Origin: Flavobacteriales bacterium
Lineage (GTDB): Bacteria > Bacteroidota > Bacteroidia > NS11-12g > UBA955
Assembly (NCBI GenBank): GCA_947447955.1
Contig: CANFLS010000004.1
Coordinates: 1-64,000 of the forward strand
Direction of reading: 5' to 3'
Length of the DNA stretch: 64,000 bases
In this document: positions 8,456 through 17,934 of the stretch, one piece after another
Layout of the letters: every line of letters begins with the position of its first letter
Position numbering within the stretch: the stretch's first letter is position 1
Position numbers and translations under genes: made by a program
The notes under the pieces: generated by a model
Database searches by the model: none
The model's input: only the letters and a program-made list of their open reading frames with translations
Told to the model about the DNA's origin: nothing

Positions 8456-11400
8456 TTAGTTGTTTACAACTAATTTTTTCACAGTTGTTTCACCATTGTT
8501 TGTCAAACGAACGAAGTAAACTCCGCTAGTTACATCAGACAAATTAAGTTCAGCAACTCCGAATCCACCAGCAACAGTTTTGTTAGCAACAACAGCACCA
8601 ATTGAGTTAGTCACTTCAATTGTCATTGGCTGATTGTTTGTCAAAGTATAGCTAACATTTACTTTACCGCTAGTTGGGTTAGGATAAACAGTGATTGCTT
8701 TATCTAAAGTCAAGCTAGTAGTACCAGTGTAAGTGTTAGTACAATTTGGAGGGTAAGCAACATAAACTGTACGAGAAACGATAGCAGCTTCATTTCCAGA
8801 AGGATCGATCAAAGAATAGTTAATGAAGTATACACCAGCTTCAAAAATGTTAATGTTATGGCTTAATACTTTTACTAAAGGCATCAAATCTGATGGAGAA
8901 TAGTAGTTATCTTTAATGATCAAACCAGAGTTAGCCCAGAAAGGAGTTCCAATACAAACACTCACAGCAGGAGCAGTAAGACGTGGAGCTTCTTGGTCAA
9001 CAACTTTAATGTAACGTTTTTTCACAGTTGAGTTACCACTTTCATCTGTAGCAGTGAAAGTTTCAACATAAGTACCTAATGTATATGCATCAACAGAACC
9101 TACTTTAGTTACGCTAATTTTAGTAACTGGGTAGTAGTTGTCATTTACAGATACACTACGAGAGCTATAAATTGCGTTAACAGGGTGGTAAACAGTGTCA
9201 CCAGTGTTCAATTCAATTGTAGGAGCGATATAATCGTCTACACGGTAGTTCACAGTAAATCCATCTTCAGTTGCTTTGTTTCCAGATGGATCACTAGAGC
9301 GGTAAACAATAGGATAAGTATTACGAATTTGGTTGTTAACAACACCAAAGTAACCTGGGTTCTTAGAGATAAAGATGTTACCATTACAAGGATCTTCAGC
9401 ATAAATATCGTCAACAAATACGTTATTGATTTGTACGTTGATTGTCATACCGTCAGTAATTTTAGTACCTAAACGTAAAATACTTGGTTTTTTAGTATCA
9501 ACAACACGAACCAAACGTGTTTTGGTAGAGTAGTTAGATTGTGCATCTTTTACAGAATAAACAACTTTGTAGTTACCAGTTTTGGTTGCATCAACTGAAC
9601 CCAAAACTTTGATAGCAGAAGTTAAATCACCATCAATTGCATCGTTAGCTACTGCACCTGGCTCGGTGTAGTTACCACATTGTTCAACAGTAATTGTATC
9701 GTTACCTTGTAAAGTTAATACTGGACCAGTTCTGTCTAATACAACAATAACTGTTCTAGTTCTAGTTTGAGCTTTGTTACCAGAAGCGTCAGTCAAATCA
9801 AAAGTGATTGAATAAACACCTGAAGTTTTGCAATCCAAATCAGTAACCATAGTTACTTTACTTGTCATATCACCTTCAGTAGCATCTGTTGCAGAATAAG
9901 TTTTAGCCGCAACTTCAGCATAACAAGTACCAGCAGCTGCAGTGCGTTCAACACGAACTGTATCTGAACCAATTAACTGAATCAATGGAGGTTTGTTGTC
10001 ATTAGCCAATACGATAGCGTAATCTTCAAACTCACCAACTTGGTTTACACCACATGGAGTGTTTGAGAAAGAACCATAAGAAGCACCAACACGCATTCTA
10101 GTTCTACCTTCAAAGCTGTTAGCAATGTTAGGCACAGTGAATGTTGCGTTTGTAGTAAGTCCTGAAATAGTACCTGAAGATAAAACTTCTTCTCCAGCAT
10201 CATCAAAGTCACCATCAATATTCCAATCAACCCAAGCTTTGTAGTTAATTGAGTTAGAATTTGTCAAACGGAAGATATCTAATGAATAAGATGCACCGAA
10301 AGTCATATTCATAACTAAGTTATCAGAATAATTGTTGTAAGAATTACCATTATAAGATGTGATGTTATCAACTAAAATTTTACCAGTTTTATCAGTAACT
10401 TTTAATTCGTTGATAGCAACGTCACCGCTTACCATGTTTACCAAAGGAGTACAATAGTCAAGTACAATTAAGTATTTGTTTTTGATTACTTTTTTCTCAG
10501 TTGAACCTTTAGTTCCAGTTGCATTCCAAGCACTTAAAGTGAATGTATATGCGCCACCTTTAGTAAATCTAATTTGTGGGTTTTGGCTATTTTTAGAAGA
10601 ACCTGGTTCAAATACATAAGATGTAGGGAAAATGCTCCATTCAAAGTTATCAGCATAATCAGTTTTGGTTGAAATAGAAACCAATTCGCCAATTACTGGA
10701 CGCAAGTTGCTAGCAGTATAATCTACGAAACCAGCAGCAGTTGGAGTTTGAACGGTAATATTGTCGCAGAATGAATCAATACCAGTACAAGTGTTTGCGA
10801 ATAAACAAACTTTGTAAGTACCATCTGTGAAATATTTATCAGAATAATCAACTTGGGTCGACATCAACGTAGAGAAACCAGTTCCGTCAGTCATTGTCCA
10901 GCTATATACAGGAATACCTTTTGTATTTGCAGTTGCATTTTTCAAGGTGAAGTTTACACCGTTACCAACTGTCTTGTAATCGGTTGTCCATTTAGCTTTA
11001 GGAGCTGTAGGTACATCCAAAACAGAAGTCCAGTTCATAATGAAACCAGCAGCTTGGCCAGATCCATCAGATTCAAAAGTAATATAAGCAGAACCACTTG
11101 TTAAAACAAGTTTCGCAGTATCATACAAACTTTGATTAGCTCCAGTGATACCACCTTTCACTACTTCTTTGTTTGGATCAGCTTGACCTCCGTCATAAAT
11201 GTGCAATTTGTCATTTTTGTCAGCTAATTTCAATTCTTTGAAAGAAATGATAATTTTCTTAGCTCCACAAGGTAAAATTTGGAAATAATCAAAAGATGTT
11301 TTACGACCAGCAGCATAATCAGCTGTAGGACCAGCATGGTCAAACAAACGACCATATTTGGTATCTGTTCCATGTTGAGGACCTAAGTAGTTATCCAACG

Positions 11401-12508
11401 TAGGCAAACAGTTTACATATCTTTTCTTACAATTCTTAGTACTTGCACCAACGCTGTTTGTAGCAGTTAAGCAAACATCATGATATCCTGTTTCAACATA
11501 AGTGAAAACTGGATTTTGAGCAGTAGAAGTTGTGTTATTTACACCAGTAGGCGTATTGATTTCCCATAACCATTTGGTTGGACCATTTGTAGAAAGGTCA
11601 AATAATTGACCACTGAATCCCAATTCAATTTCGTTATTGTCTGCAATAAAATCTGCAGCAGGAACCGCTGTAGGAGCAGTAATAGTTACTTGTTTTGTAA
11701 TTGAGTCAGCAAGACCGCAATAGTCTACCAACATTTTAACATCATATTTACCAGCAGAAGCCCAATTGGCAACACCTTTAATAGATGAATTATTTACAAC
11801 AGTAGGAGAACCAGAGAATGTCCATTTGTAGTTTGCACCAGCATTAGGGTTAGTTGCGTTGAAACCAACGTTACTTCCCATCCAGTTAGGACCAGTTGGA
11901 ACAACAAAACCTGCAACTGGAGTAGCTCCAACTTTCAAGTTTACTTCAATGTCAAAACTGTTACCATAAGTGTTTGCTTGTCCGCAACCATTATTTTTGG
12001 TTAAGTTTACATAGTTACCCATTCCACCTCTCACACGTAGATAAGATTTACCGCCTTTTGTAAAGCAAGGAATTCTAACACCTGTGTAAGTTTGCAAACC
12101 TGAAATGTTACCCAAAGCTGGGTCAATAATACATTCAGACGCAGAGAATGAATTGTCAATGTTTGCATCAATCCAAACACCTGGGCTTGTAGTGTATCCA
12201 CTCCAAGAAGTTCCAGTAATGTCTACAGTGATTGTTTGACCTGCTGTTAAGTCAATTGGAGAACCTGCGTTAACAACTCCAAGATGTGAAGTTGAAGAAC
12301 TACATTTTTTTCCGCTGAAGGAACATAGCGTTCCTGATTTGTCCTTGATGGTTATGGCGTCAATGTCGCCTGAATAACCATACAAACCTGCACAAGCATA
12401 CGTGCTTGCACCACAAACCTGAGCTTCAGCTTGATTCGTTGAGAAGAATCCCAACGCAATCGCACCTAGGTACAAGGCTTGTTTTAGTTTAGTAATTGTT
12501 GATTTCAT
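8456..12508 (-). CDS. Large secreted multidomain protein with type A T9SS sorting tail
   Basis: 1350 aa. A signal peptide (KQALYLGAIALGFFSTNQAEA, cut before QVCG) is followed by a GEVED-type region (WIDANIDNSFSASE, about 115-190). PKD-like domains follow (about 200-360), then a CUB-like domain (about 370-495, KLHIYDGGQADPNKE). Next are more PKD domains (to about 670) and a second GEVED domain (WVDWNIDGDFDDAGEEVL through GEFEDYAIVL, about 760-840). After that come four to five DUF5011/HYR-type Ig-like repeats (about 845-1260), each with '..SGVYSITFDLTDASGN..'-like sequence. The C-terminus is a T9SS type A sorting domain: ITVYPNPTSGKVNVSY, ending VKKLVVNN. It is predicted to be exported by SecYEG, then by T9SS, and attached to the cell surface. 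Its ligand is unknown. The gene is a single unit with its own terminator. Confidence 0.92.
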   Translation of the reverse strand: MKSTITKLKQALYLGAIALGFFSTNQAEAQVCGASTYACAGLYGYSGDIDAITIKDKSGTLCSFSGKKCSSSTSHLGVVNAGSPIDLTAGQTITVDITGTSWSGYTTSPGVWIDANIDNSFSASECIIDPALGNISGLQTYTGVRIPCFTKGGKSYLRVRGGMGNYVNLTKNNGCGQANTYGNSFDIEVNLKVGATPVAGFVVPTGPNWMGSNVGFNATNPNAGANYKWTFSGSPTVVNNSSIKGVANWASAGKYDVKMLVDYCGLADSITKQVTITAPTAVPAADFIADNNEIELGFSGQLFDLSTNGPTKWLWEINTPTGVNNTTSTAQNPVFTYVETGYHDVCLTATNSVGASTKNCKKRYVNCLPTLDNYLGPQHGTDTKYGRLFDHAGPTADYAAGRKTSFDYFQILPCGAKKIIISFKELKLADKNDKLHIYDGGQADPNKEVVKGGITGANQSLYDTAKLVLTSGSAYITFESDGSGQAAGFIMNWTSVLDVPTAPKAKWTTDYKTVGNGVNFTLKNATANTKGIPVYSWTMTDGTGFSTLMSTQVDYSDKYFTDGTYKVCLFANTCTGIDSFCDNITVQTPTAAGFVDYTASNLRPVIGELVSISTKTDYADNFEWSIFPTSYVFEPGSSKNSQNPQIRFTKGGAYTFTLSAWNATGTKGSTEKKVIKNKYLIVLDYCTPLVNMVSGDVAINELKVTDKTGKILVDNITSYNGNSYNNYSDNLVMNMTFGASYSLDIFRLTNSNSINYKAWVDWNIDGDFDDAGEEVLSSGTISGLTTNATFTVPNIANSFEGRTRMRVGASYGSFSNTPCGVNQVGEFEDYAIVLANDNKPPLIQLIGSDTVRVERTAAAGTCYAEVAAKTYSATDATEGDMTSKVTMVTDLDCKTSGVYSITFDLTDASGNKAQTRTRTVIVVLDRTGPVLTLQGNDTITVEQCGNYTEPGAVANDAIDGDLTSAIKVLGSVDATKTGNYKVVYSVKDAQSNYSTKTRLVRVVDTKKPSILRLGTKITDGMTINVQINNVFVDDIYAEDPCNGNIFISKNPGYFGVVNNQIRNTYPIVYRSSDPSGNKATEDGFTVNYRVDDYIAPTIELNTGDTVYHPVNAIYSSRSVSVNDNYYPVTKISVTKVGSVDAYTLGTYVETFTATDESGNSTVKKRYIKVVDQEAPRLTAPAVSVCIGTPFWANSGLIIKDNYYSPSDLMPLVKVLSHNINIFEAGVYFINYSLIDPSGNEAAIVSRTVYVAYPPNCTNTYTGTTSLTLDKAITVYPNPTSGKVNVSYTLTNNQPMTIEVTNSIGAVVANKTVAGGFGVAELNLSDVTSGVYFVRLTNNGETTVKKLVVNN

Positions 12509-12706
12509 AGATATTTTGTTATGTTAGTATTATTCTTAAGACGCAATATGCAGCAAAGGTTGCAAATAATTGCAAAAAAAAATATAAAAAAATATCTATT
12601 ACAGCATTAAAATGTTGAAAATGAACATTTTAATAAAAATTTCATAAAAATATTTACATTTTTATGACAGAGCAGATGCGAATGCTCTAAATTCGTTACA
12701 ATTCAA
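12509..12706. promoter_or_regulatory. Upstream region of the 1350-aa T9SS gene with inverted repeats
   Basis: A 198-bp AT-rich gap between two minus-strand genes. It contains an 11-bp perfect inverted repeat (ATTAAAATGTT / AACATTTTAAT, 12606-12634, 7-nt loop) and a paired TTGCAA-ATAA-TTGCAA (12560-12575). The first has no adjacent T-run on the minus strand, so it is not a standard terminator of the amidase gene. The sites could bind a regulator or form a leader hairpin. No clear TAnnTTTG promoter was found. Confidence 0.4.
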
Positions 12707-13573
12707 TTACTTAGACTTTTCTAATTGAATCTTGTAATTTTTTATTGCCCTGAAAATTCCCTCAGAAATAATTTGTTGCCCTTCTTCCGATTTTAAATAA
12801 CTTCTGTCGGCCCCGTTTGTTAAAAATCCAGTTTCAATTAATACCGATGGCATGGCGGTTTTCCATAAAACCAAAAATCCTGCTTGGTTCACCCCCTTGG
12901 TATGAATTTTACTCTTTTTATTGGTTTCCTCTTCTACCATCGTAGAAAATTTAAAGCTCTGTTTTAAGAAAGCATTCTGAAGCATTGAAAAAATAATATA
13001 ACCCTCTGGCGACTCCGGATCAAATCCACCATATCGGGCATTGTCCTTATAATCCGACTCATATTTAATTACAGAGTTCTCCCTTTTAGAAACTTCTAAA
13101 TTTCCCTCCGTTTTATGAAGACCCATAAAATATGTTTCACTACCATTGGCCTTCGTGTTATCATTTGCATTGCAATGGATAGATATAAATAAATCGGCCT
13201 GATATTTATTTGCAAAATTAGGACGCTCCCAAAGTTTTAAAGATTTATCCGTTTTTCGGGTATACAATACCTTCACATCTTTTAAACTGTCCTCAACCAA
13301 TTTCCCAACTTTTAATCCTATTGCCAAAGTCACTTCCTTTTCCCAAATATCACCAGCGCCATTACACCCTGGATCCACTCCCCCATGACCTGGATCAATT
13401 ACAATCACTTTTACCTTGTCTAATTTTCGCTTCACAATTTCTTGTTGGTCCATTGAAGGCATTAGCAACAAAATAATGAGCGACGAAACCAACACCGAAA
13501 CATTCCTTTTCATTTGTAAAAATAATTTTCCCATCGAAAAAAAATAGACTTTAAAAAAATTCGTTAATCTCAT
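12707..13573 (-). CDS. N-acetylmuramoyl-L-alanine amidase (Amidase_3)
   Basis: A zinc amidase that cuts the bond between muramic acid and the stem peptide of peptidoglycan. The Amidase_3 domain spans about residues 53-285. Candidate zinc ligands are visible: His in VIDPGHGGVDPG, Glu in WEKEVTLAIG and His in DLFISIHCNAND. The catalytic Glu is in PSVLIETGFLTN. It is preceded by a hydrophobic export or anchor segment (VSVLVSSLIILLLM). The first ATG is at 13573 (288 aa). A start at 13510 (MKRNVSVL) would give a neater signal sequence, so the exact start is uncertain. It is divergent from lptD with only 50 bp between them. No LysM, AMIN or SPOR domain is present. Confidence 0.93.
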   Translation of the reverse strand: MRLTNFFKVYFFSMGKLFLQMKRNVSVLVSSLIILLLMPSMDQQEIVKRKLDKVKVIVIDPGHGGVDPGCNGAGDIWEKEVTLAIGLKVGKLVEDSLKDVKVLYTRKTDKSLKLWERPNFANKYQADLFISIHCNANDNTKANGSETYFMGLHKTEGNLEVSKRENSVIKYESDYKDNARYGGFDPESPEGYIIFSMLQNAFLKQSFKFSTMVEEETNKKSKIHTKGVNQAGFLVLWKTAMPSVLIETGFLTNGADRSYLKSEEGQQIISEGIFRAIKNYKIQLEKSK

Positions 13574-13577
13574 ATAG

Positions 13578-13607
13578 TTGTATTGGCAAAAATTTTGCCG
13601 AATTTCG
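13578..13607 (+). promoter_or_regulatory. Candidate lptD promoter (TTG-N19-GAATTTCG)
   Basis: TTG at 13578-13580, 19-nt spacer, GAATTTCG at 13600-13607, followed by GCACC. The same GAATTTCGCA box occurs before ftsX (37688-37697), where the TTG spacing is 18. The -7 element deviates from TAnnTTTG at two places. Confidence 0.45.
13585..13599. repeat. Perfect inverted repeat in the amiC/lptD divergent promoter region
   Basis: GGCAAAA-A-TTTTGCC, 15 bp. It sits in the spacer of the lptD promoter and covers the T-rich TTTTTGCC that could be the -7 region of the divergent amidase gene. This placement would allow one protein to affect both genes. No regulator is known to me for this site. Confidence 0.5.
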
Positions 13608-13623
13608 CACCTTTAATATATAA

Positions 13624-16203
13624 ATGAAAGAAATATCCCTAAAACATATAGTCGCCACATTGTGGATAGGGTTTATTCTGACGTTTCAAATTAATCTAAA
13701 GGCACAATCAGCGCCCAAAATAGACAGCTTGTCTACAAAAAAGGACAGTTCCACCCTACCTAAGCCTAAAAAGAAATCACTCGAGTCAATTGTTACCTTC
13801 AAGGCACATGACTCAATGAGCTTGAATTTTACATCAAAAAAAGTGAACCTATATAATGGGGCCGAAATTTTGATGGAAGAAACCGATTTACACTCCTATT
13901 ATATAGAGGTAGATTTAACCAACCGTGAATTGTTTGCAAAAGGTGGTTTAGATACCAATAAAAAATACTCATTCAAGCCAATTTTAAAAGACGGCGGAGA
14001 TAAGTATACTGCCGATTCAATGCGCTATAACAGTCAAAGCAAAAAAGGCAAGGTCTTTGGATTGGCATTGGCCCAAGATGAAGCCCATATTCAATTGGGT
14101 ACTGTTTTGAAGCAAAAAGACGGATCCTTTACTGGTGTCAATGGTAAAATTACTACTTGCGACGACCCACACCCCCATTTCTATTTAAATGCTTCTAAAC
14201 TTAAAGTAATCCCTAATAATAAAGCATTGTTTGGACCTGCAAATTTGGTTTTCCAAGGCATTCCAACTCCTTTGTTCCTTCCGTTTGGAATGGCACCTCT
14301 TAAAAAAGGACAACGAAACGGGATTCTGTTTCCAAGTTTGGGATTTAATGGCGCCAACAGCAGTTATTATTTGCAAAATTTTGGATATTACATGGGTCTA
14401 GGCAAATATTCTGACATCCAAATTAGCACAGATGCCTATTTTAACGGTGATTTCAGGATGGGACTGCAAACGCAATATTTTAAAAGATATAAATTTCGAG
14501 GGACATTGGCCTTACAATATAGTAGGTTTGGAAATGGATCAGAAATAACCAGTCCTCAATTTGACCGCAATACGGATTTCAGTATCCGTTCGCAGTTTAA
14601 TTTAGATCCTAAATTATACCCAGGCATTACATTCAATGGAAATATCAATATTGTTACAGGGGGGTATAACAAACGAAATTCAAGAGATTTAAATTCATTG
14701 GCAAACAATCAATTTACTTCTAGCATTAATTATGGAACCAATTTCTTTAACAATAAAATGAATTTAAGTATGTCGGCCCGACATACCCAAAATACAAGTA
14801 CCCATGATTTTAGCTTAGAACTTCCTTCATTGAATTTATCTGTTTCTAGTTTAACCCCTTTTGCCAAGAAAAACGGATCAAATACAAAGTGGTATGAGCA
14901 AATTAGGTTAAGCTACAATGGAAGCATGATGAATAAAATCAACACCAAAGACACCATTGTATTTAGTGAAAATTATGCACAGGCATTCAATTCTATGGTT
15001 AGTGGAATGAGACATTCCATTCCAATTAGTACCAATATTAAACTATTCAAAGGGGCTATCAACTTTTCACCAAGCATGAATTATGCTGAAAATTGGGGAA
15101 TAAAATCGATAGTGAAGCAATATGACCCAATTAGTAAAAAGGTAATTACCAAAGATTCTCAAGGATTTACAAGGCAGTATAATTATAGTTTTTCTGCAAA
15201 CGCCCAAGCAAATATTTACGGAACATTTTCGAACATCAAATTGGGGAAATTAAGGGCAATCAGACATACTATGTCGCCGAGTGTTGGTTTTTCATATGTG
15301 CCAGAAATTGATCCAATTGCAAAAGGATGGACACGCCAATACCTCGATAGCAATAACAAACTAATCAATTACAGCGCTTTCGAAAATAATCCAATGGGAT
15401 TTTTATCGCAAAACAAGGGCGGTTATTTGAATTTTGGGTTAGGCAACAACTTACAGGGCAAAAAAGTAACCAAAATTGATAGTGCGGGTAAAGAAAAAAC
15501 TGAAAAGTTTAATATCATTGATCAATTAAGTTTGAATACATCGTATAATATGTTTGCAGACAGTTTCAAATGGAGCGACGTAAGGGCATCATTCAATACG
15601 GTAATTTTCAAACAAGTAAGAATTAATAGCGGGGCAAACTTTAGTCCCTACCAAATCAATGAAAAAGGCAGAATTATCAAAGAATACAACATTAGCAATG
15701 GTGGCAATTTGGCCCGATTAAGATCTGTTGATTTCAATATCAATACACGTTTATCGGCCGATATGTTCAAGAAGAAATCAACGCCAAAGCCTAAAGTTGA
15801 GGAAGGTGAAGAACGAGAACTAGAAGAAATAAAAGGAAGATCCTACGATTATTACGATTTCAACATACCATGGTCTGTGAATTTTGCATACATGTGGCGT
15901 TACAATGCCGAGGAAATGAATCCATTGCGAAAAGTCAATACAAACAGCATTACTATTTCGGGTGATTTAAATTTAACCGACGAATGGAAAATAGCTTATC
16001 AAAGTGGATATGATTTCAAATTGGGAAGAATGTCGGGATCTCAATTTTCGGTAATTAGAAACTTACATTGCTGGCAAATTGAATTTCAATGGATACCAGT
16101 GGGTTACGCCAAACAATGGGTGTTCACTTTGCGTCCAAAAAGCCGTTTATTGCAAGAATTAAAACTGAATAAACGTTATTACAGCAATCCTGCTTTGATG
16201 TAA
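13624..16203 (+). CDS. lptD: LPS-assembly outer-membrane protein LptD-like
   Basis: 859 aa. A signal peptide (cleavage after LKAQ, about residue 28) and a short basic linker lead into an OstA/LptA-like beta-jellyroll region (about 55-190). There the text NLYNGAEILMEETDLHSYYIEV resembles LptA-type repeats. A conserved pore-entry segment follows (PLFLPFGMAPLKKGQRNGILFP, about 215-237). The rest is a long beta-barrel rich in alternating hydrophobic residues. It is the outer-membrane gate that inserts LPS, fed by the Lpt bridge. A few cysteines are present but not the classic E. coli disulfide set. It is longer than proteobacterial LptD (about 780) but typical for Bacteroidota. It is divergent from the amidase. 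Confidence 0.88.
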   Translation: MKEISLKHIVATLWIGFILTFQINLKAQSAPKIDSLSTKKDSSTLPKPKKKSLESIVTFKAHDSMSLNFTSKKVNLYNGAEILMEETDLHSYYIEVDLTNRELFAKGGLDTNKKYSFKPILKDGGDKYTADSMRYNSQSKKGKVFGLALAQDEAHIQLGTVLKQKDGSFTGVNGKITTCDDPHPHFYLNASKLKVIPNNKALFGPANLVFQGIPTPLFLPFGMAPLKKGQRNGILFPSLGFNGANSSYYLQNFGYYMGLGKYSDIQISTDAYFNGDFRMGLQTQYFKRYKFRGTLALQYSRFGNGSEITSPQFDRNTDFSIRSQFNLDPKLYPGITFNGNINIVTGGYNKRNSRDLNSLANNQFTSSINYGTNFFNNKMNLSMSARHTQNTSTHDFSLELPSLNLSVSSLTPFAKKNGSNTKWYEQIRLSYNGSMMNKINTKDTIVFSENYAQAFNSMVSGMRHSIPISTNIKLFKGAINFSPSMNYAENWGIKSIVKQYDPISKKVITKDSQGFTRQYNYSFSANAQANIYGTFSNIKLGKLRAIRHTMSPSVGFSYVPEIDPIAKGWTRQYLDSNNKLINYSAFENNPMGFLSQNKGGYLNFGLGNNLQGKKVTKIDSAGKEKTEKFNIIDQLSLNTSYNMFADSFKWSDVRASFNTVIFKQVRINSGANFSPYQINEKGRIIKEYNISNGGNLARLRSVDFNINTRLSADMFKKKSTPKPKVEEGEERELEEIKGRSYDYYDFNIPWSVNFAYMWRYNAEEMNPLRKVNTNSITISGDLNLTDEWKIAYQSGYDFKLGRMSGSQFSVIRNLHCWQIEFQWIPVGYAKQWVFTLRPKSRLLQELKLNKRYYSNPALM

Positions 16204-16227
16204 TTCAACCTTTTTTCACTATATTTG
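16194..16227 (+). promoter_or_regulatory. Promoter of the peroxiredoxin gene
   Basis: TTTG (16194-16197), 22-nt spacer, TATATTTG (16220-16227). The -7 element is a perfect TAnnTTTG. It lies 10 nt upstream of the ATG at 16238. The -33 element overlaps the 3' end of lptD. Confidence 0.6.
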
Positions 16228-16237
16228 TTATTCATAC

Positions 16238-16705
16238 ATGTCTATTCAAATTCAACAACAAGCACCAGATTTTACCTTGGTAAATTCTGAAAAAGAATCG
16301 GTTACTTTGTCTTCTTTACAAGGCAAGAACGTAGTTTTATTGTTTTTCCCTTTTGCATTTACAAGTGTTTGCACAGCAGAACTTTGCGATGTAAGAGATA
16401 ATTATTCAGCATATCAAAGTTTGAATGCTGAAATATTGGCAATTTCTGTTGATTCAGTATTTACACTTGACAAATGGAAACAAGAAATGAACTACCCTTT
16501 CCAAATGTTATCTGATTTTAATAAGGAAGTTTCAACTGCATACGATTGTATCTACGATAGTTTTGCCTTTGGTACAAAAGGTGTTTCAAAAAGAGCTGCG
16601 TTTGTAATTAACGCTAGTGGAGCAGTTTGCTACACTGAGGTTTTAGAAAACGCGGGTGAAATGCCAAACCTAGAAGCAATTAGGGCTTGCTTGGCTACAT
16701 TGTAA
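16238..16705 (+). CDS. Peroxiredoxin, AhpE/Bcp-like
   Basis: 155 aa, a cytoplasmic thiol peroxidase of the AhpC/TSA superfamily. The peroxidatic centre is FPFAFTSVCTAELCDVRDN (about residues 38-56). Its P-x-x-x-T-x-x-C pattern contains the active cysteine (about residue 46), and a second cysteine five residues on could act as a resolving thiol. VDSVFTLDKWKQEM and KRAAFVINASG are typical of the fold. The spacing resembles AhpE-type rather than 2-Cys Prx1 enzymes. It has its own promoter. The next gene starts 10 nt downstream and may be co-transcribed. The physiological reductant cannot be told from the sequence. Confidence 0.92.
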   Translation: MSIQIQQQAPDFTLVNSEKESVTLSSLQGKNVVLLFFPFAFTSVCTAELCDVRDNYSAYQSLNAEILAISVDSVFTLDKWKQEMNYPFQMLSDFNKEVSTAYDCIYDSFAFGTKGVSKRAAFVINASGAVCYTEVLENAGEMPNLEAIRACLATL

Positions 16706-16715
16706 TTTTGTTTCT

Positions 16716-17852
16716 ATGATTTTGAGGGATATTTTATGTTTCGGGCTATTTGGAATAATTTCCTCCATTCAAGCTCAAGACCTACCCCATCCCAAATATA
16801 ACTTAAGATATCATTACACGCATTTTGACCATCCCCTAAAAACCAAAGTGGATGAGAAAATTTCTAAAGAATTAATAAAAAAATACCAACCAATTGGACT
16901 AGACACCTTTGATTTTTACATCAAAATTGAAAACCAATTGGGCTACGATACAATTAGGGCTTACGAAATTTCTTTTCCAGTTAGCCCTTTTTACATTCAG
17001 CGGTTTGAAGTTTCAAACAAAGAATACCACGAATTTTTAAATGATTCGTTAAATCCATCCAGAATTCAAGCGAAACTTACGCAACAATGGTTAACTCCTG
17101 ATGTCAATGTTTGGATAGATAAATCAAATTACAGCGAAGCCTATCAACAATATTATTTCCAGCACAAAGCTTACAACGATTATCCGGTTGTTGGGGTATC
17201 TCAATTTCAAGCAACCGCCTATTGCGATTGGTTGGAAAGCAAATTGAATGAATCCTTAAAATCGGTCATTCCAAAGGGATATAAAATAGTTGTAGATTTA
17301 CCTACGTCAGCTGAATTTTATGCGGCTGTTGATGAATGCATACTAAAGCCAACAATTAAATTCAATCAAAAGAAAATAAACAGGTTTGAGCCAGCAGTTT
17401 ATCAATATGTTTTCGAAAATATGCCTCCTTATGCTGTGAATTTCAAACAAGTTTTTACAGATAGAATGGCGATCATCGAATCGAACCGGTATATTATTCC
17501 TGCCAATGTAATTCAAGACATTCCAAAAGGTTATTTACAGGTGCATCATTTACTTGGAAATGTAAGCGAATGGACAAGCACAAGGGCTTGGGGTCATTTG
17601 TATAACAACAAAGATTTCATTTACACTAGACAGGGAAAAATTGTTCCAAACCTAGATGAAACACATAAGCCCGAAGTTTTGAATACCTATTTGCGCGATG
17701 ATGCGTCCCTCAAAACACATTTTGTTGTTAAGGGAGGTTCATGGATGCAAGATTTATTCTATTTAGATCCCAGCAGTATAGAAATTAACCGTGGCGACAA
17801 AAAAAACGCCTATACAGGATTTCGCACTGTAATTCGCTTAAAAGCCTTATAA
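16716..17852 (+). CDS. Secreted SUMF1/FGE-domain protein, GldJ/GldK-like
   Basis: 378 aa with a signal peptide (MILRDILCFGLFGIISSIQA, cut before QDLPH). The rest is one formylglycine-generating-enzyme (SUMF1) fold. The opening motif is SPFYIQRFEVSNKEYHEFLN (about 88-107), then YPVVGVSQFQATAYCDWLE and HLLGNVSEWTSTRAWG. It closes with VKGGSWMQDL and AYTGFRTV, the canonical C-terminal GGSW...GFR. The paired copper-binding cysteines of true FGE enzymes are not evident, so it is probably structural, like the gliding/T9SS proteins GldJ and GldK. It is not a lipoprotein by sequence, unlike GldJ/K. No gld genes flank it, so a T9SS role is only a possibility. A TTGAGGGA motif spans codons 3-5. Confidence 0.75.
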   Translation: MILRDILCFGLFGIISSIQAQDLPHPKYNLRYHYTHFDHPLKTKVDEKISKELIKKYQPIGLDTFDFYIKIENQLGYDTIRAYEISFPVSPFYIQRFEVSNKEYHEFLNDSLNPSRIQAKLTQQWLTPDVNVWIDKSNYSEAYQQYYFQHKAYNDYPVVGVSQFQATAYCDWLESKLNESLKSVIPKGYKIVVDLPTSAEFYAAVDECILKPTIKFNQKKINRFEPAVYQYVFENMPPYAVNFKQVFTDRMAIIESNRYIIPANVIQDIPKGYLQVHHLLGNVSEWTSTRAWGHLYNNKDFIYTRQGKIVPNLDETHKPEVLNTYLRDDASLKTHFVVKGGSWMQDLFYLDPSSIEINRGDKKNAYTGFRTVIRLKAL

Positions 17853-17934
17853 ATAAATGGTTCTACGTTAATGTATTATTTACATTAAGTAAAATTTGTG
17901 GAATATTTTGTGCTTAAAAAGAGTAATTGTTAGA

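Noticed and set aside
8456..12508. Several plus-strand open frames of 80-95 codons inside this gene and similar ones inside other large genes
   Set aside because: They lie fully within well-supported genes, have no recognisable domains, no good ribosome sites and poor codon use. They are shadows of the real frames.
12606..12634. Hairpin as terminator of the amidase gene
   Set aside because: The minus-strand sequence after the stem is not a T-run (GCTGTAAT first), so it does not fit a rho-independent terminator.
16716..17852. Calling the SUMF1 protein gldJ or gldK
   Set aside because: It lacks the lipobox of GldJ/K and has no gld neighbours; only the shared fold is supported.
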